Shown here: piece by piece, positions 45,913 through 54,538 of the stretch
Position numbering within the stretch: the stretch's first letter is position 1
How the letters are laid out: every line of letters begins with the position of its first letter
Assembly: GCA_934234035.1 (NCBI GenBank)
Contig: CAKQHH010000001.1
Span: 1-64,000, forward strand
Direction of reading: 5' to 3'
Source: an uncultured Clostridia bacterium
GTDB lineage: Bacteria; Bacillota; Clostridia; Peptostreptococcales; Anaerovoracaceae
DNA: 64,000 bases
The notes under the pieces: generated by a model
Told to the model about the DNA's origin: nothing
Seen by the model: only the letters and a program-made list of their open reading frames with translations
The model's database searches: none
Translations under genes and position numbers: made by a program

Positions 45913-47238
45913 ATGAACAATTCAAAAGCTGATATTTCCAATATTTACAACCTGAACGGAAGAGTTCCGTTGGGGAAAGCGGTTCCGTTCGGACTGCAGC
46001 ACATCCTGGCGATGTTCGTCGCGAATATCGCGCCGCTGATTATCGTGGCAAACGCCTGTCACCTGGGATCCGGTGAAACGGCCAAGCTGATTCAGACCAC
46101 CATGGTGATTGCCGGAATCGGTACGCTGATTCAGCTGTTCCCGATATGGAAGGTGGGCTCGGGATTGCCGATTGTAATGGGCATCAGCTTTACGTTCGTG
46201 TCCGTAGCCTGCACCGTCGGCGCCCAGTATGGCTATAACGCCATCGTCGGCGCAGTAATCGTTGGCGGCTTTATCGAGGGGACCATCGGACTGTTCGCAA
46301 AATACTGGACGAAGCTCATCACGCCGATTGTTTCGGCCAGCGTCGTAACGGCCATCGGATTTTCTCTGCTGTCCGTCGGTGCGGCCTCCTTCGGCGGCGG
46401 CAGCGGAAACGATCGGTTCGGTTCGGTGCAGAACTGGATTCTGGGAACGGTAACGCTGCTGAGCTGCCTGATTTTCGATATGCTGGCAAAATCCTACTGG
46501 AAACAGCTGTCCGTGCTTTTCGGATTGATCGTGGGCTATATCCTCGCCGTATTCATGGGGGCGGTGGATTTCTCCGCACTGCATGACACTGCAGCGGTGA
46601 GCCTTCCGTCCATCATGCCGTTCAAGCCGGTGTTCAAAGCCAGCGCCATCGTGTCCATGACGTTAATCTTCCTGGTGTCCGCCACAGAGACCATCGGCGA
46701 TACCTCCGCGCTTGCAATCTCCGGATTGAACCGGCCGGTAACGGTAAAGGAAACCGAGGGTTCCATTGCCTGTGACGGATATGCCAGCATGCTGTCCGGT
46801 ATCCTGGGATGCCTCCCGGTTACTTCCTTCAGCCAGAACGTGGGACTGATTGCCATGACAAAAGTCGTGAACCGGATGGTTATCGGAGTCGGGGCCTGCA
46901 TCATGATTCTGGCGGGAATTTTCCCGTTCTTCGGTGCCGTACTGGCGACCCTTCCGGATGCGGTACTGGGCGGATGCACCATCATGATGTTCGGCAGCAT
47001 CGTCGTAAGCGGTATCAAGATGATTGCGGCCTGCGGCTTCGAACAGCGGAACATCACCATTGCGGCATTGTCCCTGGGAATCGGAATCGGTTTCACCCAG
47101 GTTCCGGAAATCTTCAGCGTATTCCCGCCGATCATCTACACCGTATTTGCGGAAAACTGCGTGGCGGTGGTATTCATCGTGGCGATAGTGGCAAACCTGA
47201 TTTTGCCGAAGGACAGCGAAGCGGCGAAAGGGGAATAG
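45913..47238 (+). CDS. NCS2 family nucleobase (xanthine/uracil-type) permease
   Basis: A 441-residue membrane transporter of the nucleobase:cation symporter-2 family with about 12 to 14 hydrophobic segments. Family features are the early FGLQHILAMFVANIAPL, the loop SATETIGDTSAL around the substrate Glu, and TSFSQNVGLIAMTKVVNR, whose NVG matches the NCS2 signature. The context of Ala and Ser around these suggests a purine (xanthine/urate-like) rather than uracil carrier, but specificity cannot be settled by eye. GAAAGGGG lies upstream of the ATG. It is a single gene with its own promoter region and terminator. Confidence 0.9.
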   Translation: MNNSKADISNIYNLNGRVPLGKAVPFGLQHILAMFVANIAPLIIVANACHLGSGETAKLIQTTMVIAGIGTLIQLFPIWKVGSGLPIVMGISFTFVSVACTVGAQYGYNAIVGAVIVGGFIEGTIGLFAKYWTKLITPIVSASVVTAIGFSLLSVGAASFGGGSGNDRFGSVQNWILGTVTLLSCLIFDMLAKSYWKQLSVLFGLIVGYILAVFMGAVDFSALHDTAAVSLPSIMPFKPVFKASAIVSMTLIFLVSATETIGDTSALAISGLNRPVTVKETEGSIACDGYASMLSGILGCLPVTSFSQNVGLIAMTKVVNRMVIGVGACIMILAGIFPFFGAVLATLPDAVLGGCTIMMFGSIVVSGIKMIAACGFEQRNITIAALSLGIGIGFTQVPEIFSVFPPIIYTVFAENCVAVVFIVAIVANLILPKDSEAAKGE

Positions 47239-47263
47239 TTCGAATACGAAAAACAAAAATCCT

Positions 47264-47298
47264 GTGCAAGCATCTTTCGAGGTGCCTGCACTTTTTTT
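47264..47298 (+). terminator. Terminator after the NCS2 permease gene
   Basis: GTGCAAGCATCT (47264-47275) pairs with AGGTGCCTGCAC (47280-47291) with two mismatches, followed by seven T. Confidence 0.88.
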
Positions 47299-47308
47299 AT
47301 TAATTCCC

Positions 47309-47338
47309 TTGCAATTTCCGATGCATTAGTGCTATAAT
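47309..47338 (+). promoter_or_regulatory. Promoter ahead of the unknown protein-dut-dgt-dnaG-rpoD cluster
   Basis: TTGCAA at 47309-47314 and TATAAT at 47333-47338, 18-bp spacer. A perfect inverted repeat TTTTCCGT-AA-ACGGAAAA follows at 47366-47383 in the leader. Its core 12-mer also occurs beside the thi promoter. Confidence 0.6.
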
Positions 47339-47400
47339 GTAAAACTGAATAATTTTAGGTACATATTTTCCGTAAACGGAAAAATGAGTAAGGAAAAAGG

Positions 47401-47901
47401 ATGGATAAGACGGAATTTTACAATGTTCTGGATATTTCAGATCCGGAAGAATTTACCTATTACGAGAACATGGCCTCCCTGTTGGAGGAGGATCAGACCA
47501 TAGAACAGAACTTGATTGACGATTTGCTTCGGGAGGTGGATTTCACTCAGTTTCGGGATTTGGCGAAATCCTATTTCGAAGAATTTCTCAACCGGGTACC
47601 GGACGAGGAGACGGACCTCTACTTTCTGGCGGACACCATGCGCCGTTCGGTGGTAGGATGCGAAGATCCGGAAAGCCTGGCGGATGCCATCTACCGGTTC
47701 CGGAAGTGGTACATCGTGGAACCTTCGGTCATCGATCGAAATACCGGGGAGGAGCTCAGCGTTCGGGATGCGCGGTACAATATCAGCGCAGCAGCGTTCC
47801 TGGGCGAGAAACCGGAATACGATTTCCACAAGGCCTACAACTACGAGATTGACGGCTATGATGTCTCCGTACAGGACATGGTAGAGGGAGCAGAGATATA
47901 G
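47401..47901 (+). CDS. Hypothetical acidic protein, family not recognised
   Basis: A 166-residue acidic soluble protein without signal or membrane segment. It is mostly helical by inspection (DLLREVDFTQFRDLAKSYFEEF, ADAIYRFRKWYIVE), with a Tyr-rich C-terminal part (FHKAYNYEIDGYDVSVQDM). I do not recognise a family. AAGGAAAAAGG precedes the ATG at 47401. It is 14 bp ahead of dut and very likely the first gene of the dut-dgt-dnaG-rpoD-trmK transcript, so a link to nucleotide metabolism or replication is possible but only by position. Confidence 0.8.
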   Translation: MDKTEFYNVLDISDPEEFTYYENMASLLEEDQTIEQNLIDDLLREVDFTQFRDLAKSYFEEFLNRVPDEETDLYFLADTMRRSVVGCEDPESLADAIYRFRKWYIVEPSVIDRNTGEELSVRDARYNISAAAFLGEKPEYDFHKAYNYEIDGYDVSVQDMVEGAEI

Positions 47902-47915
47902 AAAGGAATCATCTG

Positions 47916-48350
47916 ATGAAGTTAAGAATAATTTCCGAGAGCGGTAACGTTCCGGCTTATGCCACAGAGGGTGCTTCCGGGATGGACCTAAAGGCCTACC
48001 TGCAGGAACCCATGGTGCTTCAGCCGATGGAGCGCCGCTTGGTACCCACCGGAATCTATGTAGAAATTCCGCAGGGCTATGAAGGCCAGGTTCGGGCCAG
48101 ATCCGGGCTGGCCATCAAGAAGGGCATCGGCCTGGTGAACGGAATCGGCACCATCGATTCCGACTACCGGGGAGAACTGAAGGTGCCGCTGATTAATTGG
48201 GGTTCGGAGCCGTTTGAAATTCAGAACGGAGATCGAATTGCCCAACTGGTGATTGCAAAATACGAGCGAGTGGAAGTGGAAGTGACCACCGAGCTGCAGG
48301 ATACGGTTCGCGGCGAAGGCGGTTTCGGCCACACAGGAATCAAGGGCTAG
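47916..48350 (+). CDS. dut: dUTP diphosphatase
   Basis: A 144-residue trimeric-type dUTPase, hydrolysing dUTP to dUMP. All five motifs can be seen: ASGMDLKAY, RARSGLAIKKGI, GIGTIDSDYRGEL (with the catalytic Asp and Tyr), GDRIAQLVI, and the C-terminal RGEGGFGHTG. AAAGGAATC lies upstream of the ATG. It is packed between the unknown 166-residue protein and dgt (7 bp to the next start). With dCMP deaminase (17.8 kb) it supplies dUMP. Confidence 0.97.
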   Translation: MKLRIISESGNVPAYATEGASGMDLKAYLQEPMVLQPMERRLVPTGIYVEIPQGYEGQVRARSGLAIKKGIGLVNGIGTIDSDYRGELKVPLINWGSEPFEIQNGDRIAQLVIAKYERVEVEVTTELQDTVRGEGGFGHTGIKG

Positions 48351-48357
48351 GATAACA

Positions 48358-49380
48358 ATGAATTACCGGGAAGATATCGAGAAGCGGGAATACGAAATAT
48401 TGGATGCGCGTGCGGCGAAAGCCGCGGAGTCTCGGGGACGGCAGATGGCGGAAGCGCCTTGCCGGTACCGGACGGATTTCCAGCGGGATCGGGATCGAAT
48501 TATTCATTCCAAAGCGTTCCGGAGACTGGTGCACAAGACGCAGGTGTTTTTGGCGCCGGAGGGAGATCACTATCGGACGCGGCTGACCCACACGTTGGAA
48601 GTCGCTCAGGTATCCCGGACGATTGCCCGGATTCTGAACTACAACGAGGACTTGACGGAGGCCATTGCCCTGGGACACGACCTGGGACATACGCCCTTCG
48701 GTCACAATGGGGAAGCCATTCTGGACCGCATCTATCCCGGCGGATTTAAGCACCGCGTGCAAAGTCTTCGGGTGGTGGACCGATTGGAATCTTCCGCCAA
48801 GCGTCGGGGACTGAACCTCACCGAAGAGGTTCGGGACGGCATTCTGAATCACAGCGGACCGAATCTTCCTTTTACCATGGAGGGGCAGATTGTGCGCTTC
48901 AGCGACCGAATCGCTTATATCAATCACGATATTGACGATGCTATTCGAAGCGGCGTCATTTCCGAGAAGGACCTTCCGGAGAAGAATATTCGGGTGCTGG
49001 GCCGAACCCATTCGAATCGAATCAACAATCTGATTGACAACCTGGTGCACGCCAGTGCCGACCGGGACTGCATTCAGCTCAGCCCGTCTTTTCAGGAGGC
49101 GCTGGATGAACTTCGGGAATTCATGTTTCGAAATGTCTACGACAGCGTTCGGGTAAAAAGAGCGGAGGACATGAACAAGGTGGAGATGGTGATTCGTCAG
49201 CTGTACGATTATTTCTGCAGTAATCCGGAACGCATGCCGGACCTGTACCGGGAAATTGCCGGAGAAGATGGGAAGGAAGAAGCGGTAAAGGATTACATTT
49301 CCGGAATGACGGATCGATATGCGATTTCCCTGTATTCGGATCTGTTCGTACCGAAAGCCTGGACGGATTACAAAGGCTAA
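48358..49380 (+). CDS. dGTPase-like deoxynucleoside triphosphate triphosphohydrolase
   Basis: A 340-residue HD-domain hydrolase of the dGTPase family. Metal-binding residues are seen in LTHTLEVAQVSR and LGHDLGHTPFGHNGE (the His-Asp pair), with a further His in ILNHSGPN and Asp in FSDRIAYINHDIDDA. The short form without the extra E. coli Dgt insertions is common in Bacillota, and its nucleotide preference may be broader than dGTP. It follows dut by 7 bp and precedes dnaG by 22 bp, a neighbourhood conserved in many clostridia. Confidence 0.92.
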   Translation: MNYREDIEKREYEILDARAAKAAESRGRQMAEAPCRYRTDFQRDRDRIIHSKAFRRLVHKTQVFLAPEGDHYRTRLTHTLEVAQVSRTIARILNYNEDLTEAIALGHDLGHTPFGHNGEAILDRIYPGGFKHRVQSLRVVDRLESSAKRRGLNLTEEVRDGILNHSGPNLPFTMEGQIVRFSDRIAYINHDIDDAIRSGVISEKDLPEKNIRVLGRTHSNRINNLIDNLVHASADRDCIQLSPSFQEALDELREFMFRNVYDSVRVKRAEDMNKVEMVIRQLYDYFCSNPERMPDLYREIAGEDGKEEAVKDYISGMTDRYAISLYSDLFVPKAWTDYKG

Positions 49381-49402
49381 CCGGAGAATGTAGGAGGAAC
49401 GG

Positions 49403-51175
49403 ATGGCATTTGACAATAATTTTATTGACGAATTGAAAACCAGGGTCAACATTGTGGATGTCGTCGGCCGGGAAGTCTCCCTGAAAAAGGCGGGAAGCAG
49501 CTACAAGGGGCTGTGCCCGTTTCACAGTGAGAAAACACCTTCCTTCAACGTGAACGAGGAGCGGCAGTTCTACCACTGCTTCGGATGCGGAGAGAAGGGC
49601 GATGTGATCCATTTTGTGGAGCGTTACTACAACCTTTCCTTTGTGGAGTCGGTGGAGAAGCTGTGTGAGGATTACGGAATCCGGATGCCGGAGCAGAAGC
49701 GGGGGCATCGCACGGATTACAACAAGTACTATGAAATCAACCGGAAAGCGGCTCGATTCTTCTTTCGAAAATTGACGGAAGGGCCGAATCCGGGGTACAC
49801 ATATCTTCGGAAGCGGGGACTGAAGGACAATACCATTCAGAAATTCGGACTGGGATATGCGCCGGACAGCTGGAATGCCCTGATGAACCACTTGGAAAAA
49901 GAAGGGGTGACCACGCAGGACATGTTGAAGCTGGGATTGATCCAGCAGGGCCGGAAGGGATACTACGACAAATTCCGGAACCGGGTGATTTTCCCAATCA
50001 TCAATACGGCGGGAAAGGTTATCGGATTCGGCGGCAGAGCGCTGGGAGACGTGCAGCCCAAGTACCTCAACTCTTCCGAAAGCGATATTTTCTTAAAGAA
50101 AAACAACCTATATGCCCTGAACATCACGAAGAAGGACATCTCTTCGGAGGATCAGGTGCTGATGGTGGAAGGATATATGGATGTGATTTCCCTGTATCAG
50201 AACGGGATTCACAACGTGACCGCTTCTCTGGGAACCGCACTGACGGAGAACCAGGGACGGCTGATCAGCCGGTACACGAAAAACGTGGTGCTTTCCTACG
50301 ATGCGGACAATGCCGGAATAAACGCGGCGATGCGGGGAATCGATATTATCCGCAAAGCGGAGTGTGATGTCCGAATTCTGCAGATCAACGATGGCAAGGA
50401 TCCGGATGAGTTTGTCCGGAAGAACGGGAAGGAAGCGTTTCTGGAGTTGATTCGAAATGCGGTTCCCGCAACGGATTTCCGGCTTTCCGTCTTGAGGCGG
50501 GGATTTGATTTCAAGTCGGACAACCAGGTGCTGGAATACATCCGGCGCTGTGTTCCGGTGCTGGAAAATCTGAGCCCGGTGGAGCAAGATATCTACATTC
50601 GAAAGCTTTCCGAGGAATTCGGGATTTCCGAGTATGCGATTGCCGGCGAAATTCGGGCGGACAGCGGAAAACAGGCCGCTCGGGCGCCACAGTACCGCAA
50701 TCGGCGAGAGCGCAGTCAAGGAAGCAGTACCGAAGTGCGGATGGACTGTACCTTTCTGGTATTGGCCATGGCGAATCGGTATTATGTAAAAAGAATGGAA
50801 GCGGACGGCATACGCTTCCGCACCGCAGTGGGAAGTCGGATTTTCCAAGCGGTGAAGAATCTGGCCGGGGAGGAATACCCGCCGGGGGTGATGGGTGTGG
50901 ATGTGCAGAGAGTGTACAACGCCTTGGATCCGGAGGACGAAGTGCTTCTCCGAAACGCAGTCAAAAACATTCGGCTTGGACCGGATGATGAAATATTTTA
51001 TAACGAATGTCTGGCATCCTATCAGATGATTTACTTTCGGGAGCGAAGGGCCGAACTTCAGAACGAGCTGGCGACGGCTCAGAAGATGGGTAATGAAGAA
51101 GATATGACCCGAATAGCGAAGGAACTGATGGAGCTGGATGCACAAATGCAGAGCAGAAAGATGAGGGGTAATTAA
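49403..51175 (+). CDS. dnaG: DNA primase
   Basis: A 590-residue primase. The N-terminal zinc finger is [13 protein letters not shown] followed by CFGCGEKGD (Cys, His, Cys, Cys ligands at about 37, 40, 58, 61). The polymerase core follows with TOPRIM motifs [12 protein letters not shown] and [13 protein letters not shown]. The last 150 residues form the helicase-interaction region. TAGGAGG lies upstream of the ATG. Its stop overlaps the rpoD start by one base (TAATG). The dgt-dnaG-rpoD-trmK order is a Bacillota version of the macromolecular synthesis operon. Confidence 0.96.
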   Translation: MAFDNNFIDELKTRVNIVDVVGREVSLKKAGSSYKGLCPFHSEKTPSFNVNEERQFYHCFGCGEKGDVIHFVERYYNLSFVESVEKLCEDYGIRMPEQKRGHRTDYNKYYEINRKAARFFFRKLTEGPNPGYTYLRKRGLKDNTIQKFGLGYAPDSWNALMNHLEKEGVTTQDMLKLGLIQQGRKGYYDKFRNRVIFPIINTAGKVIGFGGRALGDVQPKYLNSSESDIFLKKNNLYALNITKKDISSEDQVLMVEGYMDVISLYQNGIHNVTASLGTALTENQGRLISRYTKNVVLSYDADNAGINAAMRGIDIIRKAECDVRILQINDGKDPDEFVRKNGKEAFLELIRNAVPATDFRLSVLRRGFDFKSDNQVLEYIRRCVPVLENLSPVEQDIYIRKLSEEFGISEYAIAGEIRADSGKQAARAPQYRNRRERSQGSSTEVRMDCTFLVLAMANRYYVKRMEADGIRFRTAVGSRIFQAVKNLAGEEYPPGVMGVDVQRVYNALDPEDEVLLRNAVKNIRLGPDDEIFYNECLASYQMIYFRERRAELQNELATAQKMGNEEDMTRIAKELMELDAQMQSRKMRGN

Positions 51176-52299
51176 TGGCAAAAGTATCCGCACGCACAAT
51201 TGAAGAACATGTGAATGCAATGATTACTCAGGGAAAGAAGAACGGAAACGTGCTTTCTCTTACTGAAGTGGGGGACTACCTTTCGAAATTAAACATCAGC
51301 AAGGAGGAAATCGACGAAATCTACGATCGGGTAGAAAAGAACGGGATTTCTCTGGTGGATTCCCGGGAACCGAATTCCGAAGAGCTGGCAGAAGAAGATG
51401 GCGATGATGACGGCGTCGTTCTCACCAAAACCGGCGAAATCGACGTGGAAGCCACCGTTCCGAAAACCCTTCCGACGGACGATCCGGTTCGTATGTATTT
51501 GAAGGAAATCGGAAAGGTTTCCCTGCTGACGGCAGACGAAGAGCGGGAACTGGCAATTCGCATGGAGCAGGGCGATGAAGAAGCGAAGAAAAAGCTTTGT
51601 GAAAGCAACCTGCGTCTGGTAGTCAGCATCGCAAAGAGATATCTGAATCGAGGACTGTCGTTCCTGGATCTGATTCAGGAAGGAAACCTGGGTCTGATTA
51701 AGGCGGTAGACAAGTTCGATTACACAAAGGGATATAAATTCTCCACCTATGCAACCTGGTGGATTCGTCAGGCCATCACCCGTTCCATTGCGGATCAGGC
51801 GAGAACCATCCGTATTCCGGTGCACATGGTAGAGACCATCAACAAGCTGATTCGAATTTCCCGTCAGCTGCTTCAGGAATACGGCCGCGAACCGACTTCG
51901 GAAGAAATCGCAAAGGAAATGGGAATCACTGTAGAGAAGGTTCGGGAAATTAAGAAGATTTCTCAGGATCCGGTATCCCTGGAGACGCCAATCGGCGAAG
52001 AGGAGGACAGCCATCTGGGAGACTTTATTCCGGATGATGATGTACCGGCTCCGGTGGATGCGGCGGCATATTCCATGCTGAAGGAACAGCTGATGGAAGT
52101 GCTGGACACCCTTTCCGATCGTGAAAAGAAGGTATTGATGCTTCGTTTCGGACTGGAAGACGGTAGACCTCGGACCTTGGAGGAAGTCGGAAAAGAATTC
52201 AACGTTACCCGAGAGAGAATTCGTCAGATTGAGGCGAAGGCGCTCCGCAAGCTGAGACATCCGAGCCGCAGCAAGAAGCTGAAGGATTATCTGGAGTAA
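51175..52299 (+). CDS. rpoD: RNA polymerase primary sigma factor
   Basis: A 374-residue sigma-70 family group 1 factor. Region 1.1 covers about 1-90 and ends in an acidic stretch ([12 protein letters not shown]). Region 1.2 is [20 protein letters not shown], region 2 contains the core-binding and -10 segments ([31 protein letters not shown]), and region 4.2 carries the -35 helix-turn-helix [20 protein letters not shown]. The TTGACA/TATAAT promoters seen throughout this window fit such a factor. It overlaps dnaG by one base and is followed 3 bp later by trmK. Confidence 0.97.
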   Translation: MAKVSARTIEEHVNAMITQGKKNGNVLSLTEVGDYLSKLNISKEEIDEIYDRVEKNGISLVDSREPNSEELAEEDGDDDGVVLTKTGEIDVEATVPKTLPTDDPVRMYLKEIGKVSLLTADEERELAIRMEQGDEEAKKKLCESNLRLVVSIAKRYLNRGLSFLDLIQEGNLGLIKAVDKFDYTKGYKFSTYATWWIRQAITRSIADQARTIRIPVHMVETINKLIRISRQLLQEYGREPTSEEIAKEMGITVEKVREIKKISQDPVSLETPIGEEEDSHLGDFIPDDDVPAPVDAAAYSMLKEQLMEVLDTLSDREKKVLMLRFGLEDGRPRTLEEVGKEFNVTRERIRQIEAKALRKLRHPSRSKKLKDYLE

Positions 52300-52302
52300 G
52301 CG

Positions 52303-53055
52303 ATGCGAATCAGTAAAAGACTTGAGGCACTGTATGAGGCAGTGAATCCGGGGGAGTCAGCAGCAGATATCGGGACGGACCACGGTTACGTCCCGATTCT
52401 TTTGCTCCAAAACGGCATCTCGGAAAAGGTGATTTTGAGCGATATCAGCACCGGCTCCCTGGCAAAGGCGGAGGAGAATTTCCGGCAGATGGGAATTGAG
52501 ATTCCGAAGACCTGCTTTCGAATCGGGGACGGTCTTTCCTCCATCGAGCCCGGGGAAGTGGATGCGGTGATTATCGGCGGCCTGGGCGGACGAACCATCC
52601 GTCAAATTCTGGCGGACGACCCGGAAAAAACGGCGACCTATCGCAAATTGATTTTACAGCCCCGAAACAACAGCGGCGAATTGCGGTACTATCTGTATCA
52701 GCAAGGCTACGATATTCAGCGGGAGATTCTGGCGCCGGAGGGAAAATTCGTGTGCGAGGTCATCGTGGCGGTAAAAACAGATGGGGGAATGCGAACACCG
52801 CCGTACGATGCGCAGGACATTCGATGGAAGTATCCGGAGAGCATGATTTCCTGTGACCCGGAACTGCTGGGTCAGCGAATCGGCTGGCTGTCCGGACGGC
52901 TTTTGGAACAGGTAGAGAGCCTGCGAAAGAGCAAGGACATTCCGGAGGAGCGAATCCGGAAGCTGCTGGAGCAGCGGGACTACATATTGGAATTAGTGGA
53001 AAAGAATAAGAAGTATTACAGAGAACATTATGGAGAGAAAACTCAGTGCAATTAA
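52303..53055 (+). CDS. trmK: tRNA (adenine22-N1)-methyltransferase
   Basis: A 250-residue class I SAM-dependent methyltransferase of the TrmK/YqfN family, making m1A22 in tRNA. Motif I is AADIGTDHGYVPI, followed by VILSDISTGSLAKAEENF. The catalytic-region segment is ADAVIIGGLGG-like (VDAVIIGGLGGRTI), with LILQPRNNSGELRYYL next. A C-terminal coiled-coil helix ends the protein. The family is commonly next to the primary sigma factor gene in Bacillota, as here. Its 3' end overlaps the next gene by 26 bases. Confidence 0.93.
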   Translation: MRISKRLEALYEAVNPGESAADIGTDHGYVPILLLQNGISEKVILSDISTGSLAKAEENFRQMGIEIPKTCFRIGDGLSSIEPGEVDAVIIGGLGGRTIRQILADDPEKTATYRKLILQPRNNSGELRYYLYQQGYDIQREILAPEGKFVCEVIVAVKTDGGMRTPPYDAQDIRWKYPESMISCDPELLGQRIGWLSGRLLEQVESLRKSKDIPEERIRKLLEQRDYILELVEKNKKYYREHYGEKTQCN

Positions 53056-54097
53056 TATCGCGATGATGTATTTGGGAGCGATTCTGGGGGCAGGATTTGC
53101 CTCCGGGCGGGAGTGCTGGCAGTTTTTCGGGGTGTTCGGAAGAAAGGGGTATTTCGGTGCGGTTTTTACTACGGTGGTTTTCGTGGTGCTGGCCCTGATG
53201 CTCACTTACATTGCGCGAAGCAAGAACACCGCGGACCTGGGAAAGCTGATTTCGCCCTTCGACAATTATGCGTTGGAATCGGCCATCGGATACATCCTTG
53301 CGGGAATCTATTATACGTTAATCATATCCATGAGCGCGGCAGGGGGCTCGCTCCTGCATCAGGAGCTGGGGATCGACCGGCGAATCGGCGGAATTCTGTT
53401 GGTGGTGCTGGTGCTGCTGACGGTATTCGGCGACTTTGAGCGGCTGACCCGTGCCTTCGGGTTTCTGGTGCCCGGCGTGTTCGTCATCGGCATCGTAACA
53501 ATCTGCACGATTATCCTGTCGGGAAAATTTCATCAGAGCGGCGCTGTATCCGGGTTTCCGCCCAGCGAAATGGCACCGTATTGGTGGATTTCCGGAATTG
53601 TTTTTGCGGCGTACAACAGCTTGGGATTTATCACCATGGCGGGCGGCTGTGCGCTTCAGGCAAAGGACGCCAAAAACGCATACCGCGGCGCTTTTCTGGG
53701 CTCGTTCCTTCCGGGTCTGATGACCATCCTGCTGTTGGTGGCCCTTCGGAAGGATATGGCATTTTCTGCCACGCTGGATCTTCCCATGCTGGGATATTCC
53801 CTGCGGATTTCCAAGGTGCTGAATATTCTGTATGCGCTGATTCTCTACGGATCCATCTACTCCACCGCGGCGGGAACTTTCTACGGCTTCAGTACAAAGC
53901 TTCCCCGCAATCGATTCAAGAAACCGATTATGGTGGCGGCCGCTTTTGCGGGATTCGGCATCGGATTGTCCGGATTTAAAACGCTGGTGGCGTACTTGTA
54001 TCCGCCGCAGGGATACATCGGTATCATTTTCATTGGAATGATTGTTGTGAACTTTTTTAAAGAAAAAAGTAAATCTTCACAGAAACTTCATGTTTAA
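53030..54097 (+). CDS. YkvI-like polytopic membrane protein
   Basis: A 355-residue membrane protein with about ten hydrophobic segments. It opens with INIAMMYLGAILGAGFASGR, a glycine-rich broken first helix of the LeuT/APC-fold kind seen in YkvI-family proteins; FITMAGGCALQAKDAKNA and GSIYSTAAGTFYGF are later landmarks. Members are presumed transporters of unknown substrate. The ATG at 53030 lies inside the end of trmK, so it is translationally coupled to the rpoD block. RNase P RNA follows 30 bp after its stop. Confidence 0.8.
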   Translation: MERKLSAINIAMMYLGAILGAGFASGRECWQFFGVFGRKGYFGAVFTTVVFVVLALMLTYIARSKNTADLGKLISPFDNYALESAIGYILAGIYYTLIISMSAAGGSLLHQELGIDRRIGGILLVVLVLLTVFGDFERLTRAFGFLVPGVFVIGIVTICTIILSGKFHQSGAVSGFPPSEMAPYWWISGIVFAAYNSLGFITMAGGCALQAKDAKNAYRGAFLGSFLPGLMTILLLVALRKDMAFSATLDLPMLGYSLRISKVLNILYALILYGSIYSTAAGTFYGFSTKLPRNRFKKPIMVAAAFAGFGIGLSGFKTLVAYLYPPQGYIGIIFIGMIVVNFFKEKSKSSQKLHV

Positions 54098-54127
54098 AAG
54101 CAGAAAAAATGTAAAAATATAACAATG

Positions 54128-54472
54128 CATGGGTAAACCTGACGATCGCGCACTTCGGTGTGAGGAAAGTCCGGGCTCCGCAGGGCAAGGATGCCGGATA
54201 ACGTCCGGCGTAGGTAACTATAGGGAAAGTGCAACAGAAACATTCCGCCGAAACGGGTAATGCCGTGGTAAGGTTGAAATGGTGAGGTAAGAGCTCACCG
54301 GCGTTCTGGAGACAGGACGGCCGTGTAAACCCCATCCGGAGCAAGACTAAGAACGGGTCGTAGAGTGCAGTTGCCCGCTGCCGCCCTAAGGTAAGTCGCT
54401 GGATGCTGCAAGCAATTGCAGTACAAGATGGATGATCGTCTAATACAGAACCCGGCTTATGGTTTGCCCATG
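54128..54472 (+). ncRNA. rnpB: RNase P RNA component
   Basis: The P4-forming conserved blocks are present: GAGGAAAGTCCGGGCT near 54162 and ACAGAACCCGGCTTA near 54445. The conserved J11/12 region GTAAACCCCATCCGGAGCAA lies between them. The P1 helix pairs CATGGGTAAACC (54128-54139) with GGTTTGCCCATG (54461-54472), which sets the ends to within a few bases. It processes tRNA 5' ends with RnpA. It is flanked by the YkvI-like gene and a terminator. Confidence 0.95.
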
Positions 54473-54504
54473 TATGTTTTTTTCTGTAAGATAGGAGGAG
54501 GGGC

Positions 54505-54534
54505 ACGATGCAGAAATGCATCGTTCTTATTTTT
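54505..54534 (+). terminator. Terminator after rnpB
   Basis: ACGATGCA pairs with TGCATCGT around a GAAA loop, followed by TCTTATTTTT. It ends only five bases before the start codon of the next gene. A strong GGAGGAGG sits just upstream of the stem. Confidence 0.75.
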
Positions 54535-54538
54535 AAGT

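Noticed and set aside
54416..54538. N-terminal extension of the giant activase
   Set aside because: The frame is open upstream, but the DNA there is the 3' end of RNase P RNA and its terminator. The conserved protein begins MRLGIDVGSTT at 54539.
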